Origin: JAUZQZ01 sp964624255
GTDB taxonomy: Bacteria > Pseudomonadota > Zetaproteobacteria > Mariprofundales > Mariprofundaceae
DNA: 33,986 bases
Assembly: GCA_964624255.1 (NCBI GenBank)
Contig: CAZUWV010000010.1
Location: forward strand, 1 to 33,986
Direction of reading: 5' to 3'
A program made the translations under genes and the position numbers. This document shows positions 30,068-33,986 of this stretch, piece after piece. The notes below the pieces were generated by a model, which searched no databases, was not told the DNA's origin, and saw nothing but the letters and a program-made list of their open reading frames with translations. Each line of letters starts with the position of its first letter. The stretch's first letter is position 1.

Positions 30068-31051
30068 ATGCCAAAGCTTGTTTTTGAAGGTAACACGTAT
30101 GACTGCAAGTCGGGAGAGACGGTACTTGATGCGTTGACCCGGCAGGGGGTGCTGCTACCTTCCTCCTGCCGAAGCGGGACATGCCAGACGTGCATGGTGC
30201 GCGCCGTGAAAGGAACGCCGCCAGTGTCGTCGCAAGAGGGAGTCAAGGATACTTTTAAGGCGCAGGGATATTTTCTGGCCTGTAGCTGCAAGCCGGAGGC
30301 GGACCTTGAGATTGCCCTGTCCACCGTATCGCCGAAACGACCTGCCACCGTGATATCCAAAACACAGATGAATGAAGCTGTCGTTCGCCTCCGCCTCTCC
30401 TGTGATGACTTTGAGTATTTTCCGGGCCAATTTATCAACCTGGTGAGACCTGAAGACGGGTTGGTGCGGAGCTATTCCCTGGCTAGCACCCCGGCTGATG
30501 GTTTTCTGGAATTACACATTAAAAAAATCCCCGGAGGCGCCATGAGCACATGGGTCTGCGATGTTCTGGATGTCGGGGACGAGGTGAAATTCTATGGTCC
30601 GGTGGGAGATTGCTTTTATGTGCCAGGGAAGCCGGAGCAACCGCTGACACTTGCTGGCACCGGTACCGGCTTGTCGCCACTGTATGGTATTGTCCGACAT
30701 GCACTGTCGTTCGGACACTCCGGGAGCATTCAGCTGTTTCATGGCAGTCTGGCCGAGCAGGGCTTGTATATGATGGATGAGCTCAGGGCATTGGCTGAAG
30801 AGTACCCAAACCTCACCTATTTTCCATGCGTATTACATGGCGAACGGCCAGAAGGAGGCCTGCAGGGAAAGATAGATGATCTGGTCGTGAAAACCACTAT
30901 GGACAGCATGTCCCGGAGCCGGCTATTCCTTTGTGGCGACCCGCCCATGGTGGAATCCATGCGAAAGAAGTGTTTCCTCGCGGGTGCGTCCAGTAAAGAA
31001 ATTTATGCTGATGCGTTTACTTTTGTGCCCAACAGTTCCGAGATTGACTAG
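30068..31051 (+). CDS. [2Fe-2S]/FAD/NAD(P)H oxidoreductase (ferredoxin-reductase type)
   Basis: The 327-residue product has an N-terminal plant-type [2Fe-2S] ferredoxin domain with cysteines at 34, 39, 42 and 72 (CRSGTCQTC and LACSC). An FAD-binding domain with RSYSLAS and an NAD(P)-binding domain with LAGTGTGLSPL and LFLCGDPPMVE follow. This is the layout of reductase components of oxygenases (BenC/MmoC type). The ATG at 30068 is seven bases after CAGGAG; an ATG two codons earlier is possible. A terminator separates it from the globin genes, so it has its own promoter in 29951-30061. An imperfect AAGAA-n11-TTCTT inverted repeat at 29969-29989 there could be regulatory. It is a good candidate to re-reduce the globins. 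Confidence 0.9.
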   Translation: MPKLVFEGNTYDCKSGETVLDALTRQGVLLPSSCRSGTCQTCMVRAVKGTPPVSSQEGVKDTFKAQGYFLACSCKPEADLEIALSTVSPKRPATVISKTQMNEAVVRLRLSCDDFEYFPGQFINLVRPEDGLVRSYSLASTPADGFLELHIKKIPGGAMSTWVCDVLDVGDEVKFYGPVGDCFYVPGKPEQPLTLAGTGTGLSPLYGIVRHALSFGHSGSIQLFHGSLAEQGLYMMDELRALAEEYPNLTYFPCVLHGERPEGGLQGKIDDLVVKTTMDSMSRSRLFLCGDPPMVESMRKKCFLAGASSKEIYADAFTFVPNSSEID

Positions 31052-31211
31052 GAGTCTGTCGGACCTGTGAAGATCGCAGCAAGCAGGTGGGGAAACGAGG
31101 GCAACATGGCATGATGTTGAGGCGCCGGGTTGCAACTATGTAACGATAGATCGGGGTATTTTGGACCGCTTCCCTGCCACGCAGTAGATTTCCCATAAGT
31201 CCGACAGGCTC
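31052..31211 (+). repeat. Dispersed repeat family B, copy B2
   Basis: The element is about 160 bp with perfectly matched inverted ends, GAGTCTGTCGGA at the left and TCCGACAGGCTC at the right (one mismatch). It aligns with the reverse complement of B1. It begins immediately after the reductase stop codon. The remaining bases to gpmI (31212-31392) contain only a small hairpin, GTCTCT-n5-AGAGAC, at 31306-31322. Confidence 0.75.
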
Positions 31212-31392
31212 CTGCGCTCCGTCTAACCTTGCGGCCTCCGGCTCAAGGTAATAAAATAAGGTGCTGACAATGTTGTTACTCAAGGGTTGCGGTGGTAGTT
31301 CCATGGTCTCTTTCCGAGAGACTGGTATTTGTTGAATGCTTCGGGATGTCGTTTCAGTTAGCGTGCCACGCATGACGAAAGCCGAAAAAGAC

Positions 31393-33033
31393 ATGATGAT
31401 AAAAAAACATTTCGGCACGCGGAGACCGGTGCTACTTGTCGTTATGGATGGCTGGGGTATGGGCACTGGCGGTGCGGAAGATGCGATTGCGCAGGCTGAT
31501 ACGCCGATGCTGGATCTTTTGTGGAAAGAGTTTCCTCATACGCGGCTTTTGACACACGGGCTCTATGTTGGCTTACCATCTGCCGGGGATTTAGGCGGCT
31601 CCGAGGTGGGACACCTGACGATGGGGGCGGGGTTGATCCTTGATCAGGGCGCGACCCGTATCAACAAAGCGATTGCGGATGGAAGTTTCTATCAGTCACC
31701 AGGGCTGCAAAAAATAGTCCGGCACTGTCTCCACAATCAGGGCACACTGCATTTGCTCGGGCTGCTGTCCGATGGCAACGTGCATTCACACATTGAGCAT
31801 TTTTTGGCTGTGATCCGATATGCGGATACTCAGGGCATTATGCGCCTACGCCTGCATACGTTGCTCGATGGGCGTGACGTCGGTGTCAGGACCGCACAAG
31901 GCTATGTGTCGCGCGTAGAGGACACATTGGATACCGTAAATCTGAATCAGGATCGGGACTACCGGATAGCCTCGGCTGGCGGACGCGAAGTGATAACCAT
32001 GGATCGGGATCATGATTGGAGCAAGGTTGACATGGGTTGGCAGGCACATGTGCATGGACAAGCCGAATATCAGTTCCGATCCGTATCCGAAGGTATCGAG
32101 TATTTTCGTAGCCAAACACCGGACTTGGTGGATCAGGATATGCCGGGATTTGTGATTGCGGATGTGAATGGTGCGTCTGTAGGTTCCATGCAGGATGGCG
32201 ACGCTGTTATCGTGATGAATTTCCGTAGTGATCGCGCCATCGAGATTACGGAGGCTTTCTGTCTGGATGATTTCGATGGATTCAACCGTGGACGACGCCC
32301 CGATGTTCTGTTTGCGGGTATGATGGTGTATGACGAGGATCGCGACATTCCTGCATTGCGAATTATGGGGTCGACCAGGGTGGACAACCCGTTTGGCAAG
32401 CGGATTCTTGATTTGGGAATCAGACAGTTTCGTTTGACGGAAACCCAGAAATTTCCACATGTGACGTTTTTCTTCAATGGCGGGCGGCGCGAGCCGCTGG
32501 ATACGACCATGGAGGATTACATTCTCGTTCCTTCGGATAAGGGTATTTCATTTGCCGATGCACCCGCCATGAAAGCTGCTGAAATTGCGGATAAGGCCGT
32601 GGGACTGATTGCTTCCGGCGAGTACGGTTTCGGTATGATTAATTTTGCCAATGCGGATATGGTGGGTCACTGTGGCCTGATTGGCCCGACGGTGGCTGCG
32701 GTTGAAGTGGTGGATATAGCTATCAGGCGGATTATTGGCGCGCTTGAAGCATCCGGCGGCTGCGCTTTGATTACCGCCGATCATGGCAATGCTGACGAGA
32801 TGCTTGTGCATACCAGTCATGGGGATGAAACATGTACGCGACACTCCATTAATCCCGTGCCCTGCATTCTCTTTGATTCCCGATACGACGGATCCTACCA
32901 CCTGAGGCAAGTCCAGGCTGAAGATGATGTCCATACGACTCCCGGACTTTCGCATCTGGCGGCAACCTTGTTTGTGATGCTCGGCCTGACCCCCCCCGAA
33001 GATATGAGCCCGTCACTGATTGAGCCGGATTAG
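31393..33033 (+). CDS. gpmI: 2,3-bisphosphoglycerate-independent phosphoglycerate mutase (plant-like form)
   Basis: The enzyme interconverts 3- and 2-phosphoglycerate in glycolysis using two manganese ions. The product has the alkaline-phosphatase-fold motifs LLVVMDGWG, LGGSEVGHLTMGAG with the catalytic serine, SDGNVHSHIEH, LHTLLDGRDV, VIVMNFRSDRAIEIT, TFFFNGGRREPL, FANADMVGHCG and ITADHGNADEM with metal-binding histidines. The segment IASAGGREVITMDRDHDWSK and the general spacing resemble plant-type enzymes rather than E. coli GpmI, where GNSEVGHLN is usual. Possible in-frame starts are 31336, 31372 and 31393; the last gives a normal short N-terminus, but none has a clear ribosome binding site. 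It is followed at once by repeat C4. Confidence 0.93.
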   Translation: MMIKKHFGTRRPVLLVVMDGWGMGTGGAEDAIAQADTPMLDLLWKEFPHTRLLTHGLYVGLPSAGDLGGSEVGHLTMGAGLILDQGATRINKAIADGSFYQSPGLQKIVRHCLHNQGTLHLLGLLSDGNVHSHIEHFLAVIRYADTQGIMRLRLHTLLDGRDVGVRTAQGYVSRVEDTLDTVNLNQDRDYRIASAGGREVITMDRDHDWSKVDMGWQAHVHGQAEYQFRSVSEGIEYFRSQTPDLVDQDMPGFVIADVNGASVGSMQDGDAVIVMNFRSDRAIEITEAFCLDDFDGFNRGRRPDVLFAGMMVYDEDRDIPALRIMGSTRVDNPFGKRILDLGIRQFRLTETQKFPHVTFFFNGGRREPLDTTMEDYILVPSDKGISFADAPAMKAAEIADKAVGLIASGEYGFGMINFANADMVGHCGLIGPTVAAVEVVDIAIRRIIGALEASGGCALITADHGNADEMLVHTSHGDETCTRHSINPVPCILFDSRYDGSYHLRQVQAEDDVHTTPGLSHLAATLFVMLGLTPPEDMSPSLIEPD

Positions 33034-33243
33034 CCTCTTGCAGAACGCGTGAGTGGCGGTCATCTCCCACTGTGGCTGATTCGGTTCGGGGCGTTAGCCC
33101 TCAGGATTTACGCCCCGCCCTTACGGGCGTCCAGACAGTCTGCGACCTTTTTGTACGTGTTGAAACTTTGGTCCATAGAACCACGATGCAAATAAATACC
33201 AAACATACAATCCTACCGCACGGCGGGACAGCGCCGGGGTGAC
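33033..33243 (+). repeat. Dispersed repeat family C, copy C4 (right end missing)
   Basis: The left end (AGAACGCGTGAGTGGCGGTC) resembles that of C2. The right part, GAACCACGATGCAAATAAAT then CCGCACGGCGGGACAGCGCC, matches the C2 centre closely. Between them is an extra segment with two adjacent hairpins, GGGGCGT/ACGCCCC (33088-33116) and GCCC-TTAC-GGGC (33117-33128). The last 60 bases of C2 are absent and the cobC start follows within nine bases. Confidence 0.68.
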
Positions 33244-33251
33244 GGAAAAAA

Positions 33252-33860
33252 ATGGATAAACCGATCGTCATTGACCTGCTGCGCCACGGTGAAGTGGAGG
33301 CGACAGGATGGGCTTTTCGCGGCAGCACCGATTTGCCGCTCTCCAAACAGGGGTGGGAGCAGATGCGCGCCGTGGCTGCATTATTGGATCCCCTGGATCA
33401 GATTGCCACGTCTCCATTGCAACGCTGCCGCTTATTTGCCGGAGATTTGGCTGCGGGGATGCAGACCGAGCCTGTCTCGCTCAATGGTATGCGCGAAATG
33501 GATTTCGGCACATGGGAGAACCGTAGCTTTGAGGATCTGGAGGCGGGGTACGGAGCGTTGCTTCACCAGTTCTGGCAATCTCCGGTTGGCATCCAACCTC
33601 CCGGCGGAGAGGCATTTGACGCATTTGCCCGGCGTATCATGGCCTGTTGGCAGACATGGCTGCAATCGGGGTCGGGCCATCATCGTTTGCTGGTCGCGCA
33701 TGGCGGCGTTATTCGCGTGTTACTGGCGCATCTCCTTGATATGCCCATGGCTGCATTGTGGCGGCTGCATTTACCCTATGCGTCATGGAGCCGGGTCTCA
33801 TTGCTTGAGGGGCATCAACCAAGATTGTTGTTTCTGAACAGGGTAGGAGTAACCGCATGA
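33252..33860 (+). CDS. cobC: Alpha-ribazole phosphatase-like histidine phosphatase
   Basis: The 202-residue product is a branch-1 histidine phosphatase: the phospho-accepting histidine is in IDLLRHGEVE near residue 12, with SPLQRC, the acidic REMDFGTWENRSFEDLE and the second histidine in LLVAHGGVIRVLL. CobC removes the 5'-phosphate from alpha-ribazole phosphate in assembly of the cobalamin lower ligand. The assignment over other phosphatases rests on the downstream gene, which overlaps by ATGA and is a cobS start. The ribosome binding site (GGGTGACGG) overlaps the end of repeat C4. Confidence 0.85.
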   Translation: MDKPIVIDLLRHGEVEATGWAFRGSTDLPLSKQGWEQMRAVAALLDPLDQIATSPLQRCRLFAGDLAAGMQTEPVSLNGMREMDFGTWENRSFEDLEAGYGALLHQFWQSPVGIQPPGGEAFDAFARRIMACWQTWLQSGSGHHRLLVAHGGVIRVLLAHLLDMPMAALWRLHLPYASWSRVSLLEGHQPRLLFLNRVGVTA

Positions 33861-33986
33861 AAGGGATGTTCACCGCCTTCACCTTTCTGACCCGTCTGCC
33901 GCTGTCGCGGGTTGAGAACTTTGAACCGGAGGATTTTTCCGCATCCGTCGTCTGGTTTCCCCTCGTCGGGCTGGTGGTCGGTGTGT
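33857..33986 (+). CDS. cobS: Adenosylcobinamide-GDP ribazoletransferase, N-terminal part (cut by window edge)
   Basis: From the ATG at 33857 the 43 visible codons read MKGMFTAFTFLTRLPLSRVE then EDFSASVVWFPLVGLVVGV, matching the N-terminus of cobalamin synthase CobS, an integral membrane enzyme that joins adenosylcobinamide-GDP to alpha-ribazole. AGGAG lies eight bases before the start. The start overlaps the cobC stop, so the two are coupled. The rest runs off the right edge. Confidence 0.88.
   Translation, partial: MKGMFTAFTFLTRLPLSRVENFEPEDFSASVVWFPLVGLVVGV

Overview
The window is a gene-dense, mid-GC bacterial chromosome segment of about 34 kb. It carries roughly 36 protein genes, and no rRNA, tRNA, CRISPR array or intact insertion sequence could be recognised. 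Gene content (2-oxoglutarate dehydrogenase E1, cvpA-purF, ispG-hisS, BolA, diheme c4-type cytochrome, NsrR, MoxR/Bat cluster, cobalamin genes) points to a proteobacterium with respiratory metabolism. Several proteins are not of the usual enterobacterial type: PurF is a Bacillus-like [4Fe-4S] proenzyme, HisRS has a cysteine-rich insertion, and phosphoglycerate mutase resembles the plant-type cofactor-independent form. A deep-branching or chemolithotrophic proteobacterial lineage is therefore plausible, but the exact class cannot be decided by eye.

Layout. 1-1.5 kb: start of sucA (leftward, cut by the window edge) and an ElyC/YdcF-like membrane protein. 1.7-6.7 kb: radA-cvpA-purF, overlapping by 4 bases at each junction, then a short GlpD-like flavoprotein. 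6.7-9.1 kb: a leftward four-gene operon of two DUF1538 membrane proteins, a P-II-like protein and a CBS-domain pair. 9.2-12.7 kb: ispG-hisS and a Rossmann-GGDEF protein, all leftward. 12.9-17.1 kb: yhbY-bolA, an unknown acidic protein, efp, a small lipoprotein, a periplasmic cyclophilin and a sucD with no sucC beside it. 17.2-18.7 kb: a strongly structured non-coding region, a 47-residue membrane protein and a diheme cytochrome c ending in a clear terminator. 18.8-27.9 kb: two membrane proteins and then a MoxR-DUF58-DUF4381-VWA-VWA-TPR-BatD cluster. 28.0-31.1 kb: an NsrR-type repressor divergent from a truncated globin and a membrane-anchored tandem di-globin, followed by a ferredoxin-type flavin reductase. 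31.4-34 kb: gpmI, a CobC-like phosphatase and the start of cobS.

Two gene groups look like coherent, poorly described systems. The first is the NsrR / truncated globin / membrane di-globin / [2Fe-2S]-FAD-NAD(P)H reductase region, which reads as a split, multi-globin nitric-oxide-detoxifying apparatus. The two globin domains of the anchored protein share 302 consecutive identical bases, so the duplication is recent or kept homogeneous. The second is the DUF1538-DUF1538-PII-CBS operon, which reads as a two-subunit transporter with two ligand-sensing regulators.

The intergenic spaces hold three families of dispersed repeats of about 150-210 bp with inverted ends, here called A, B and C. There are at least five A copies or fragments, three B and five C, often abutting one another. 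They account for nearly all of the longer gaps, and C copies lie just upstream of radA, the glpD-like gene, the DUF58 gene and cobC. The gap upstream of the small membrane protein and cytochrome genes instead holds a nested, mutually exclusive hairpin arrangement that looks like a regulatory RNA.
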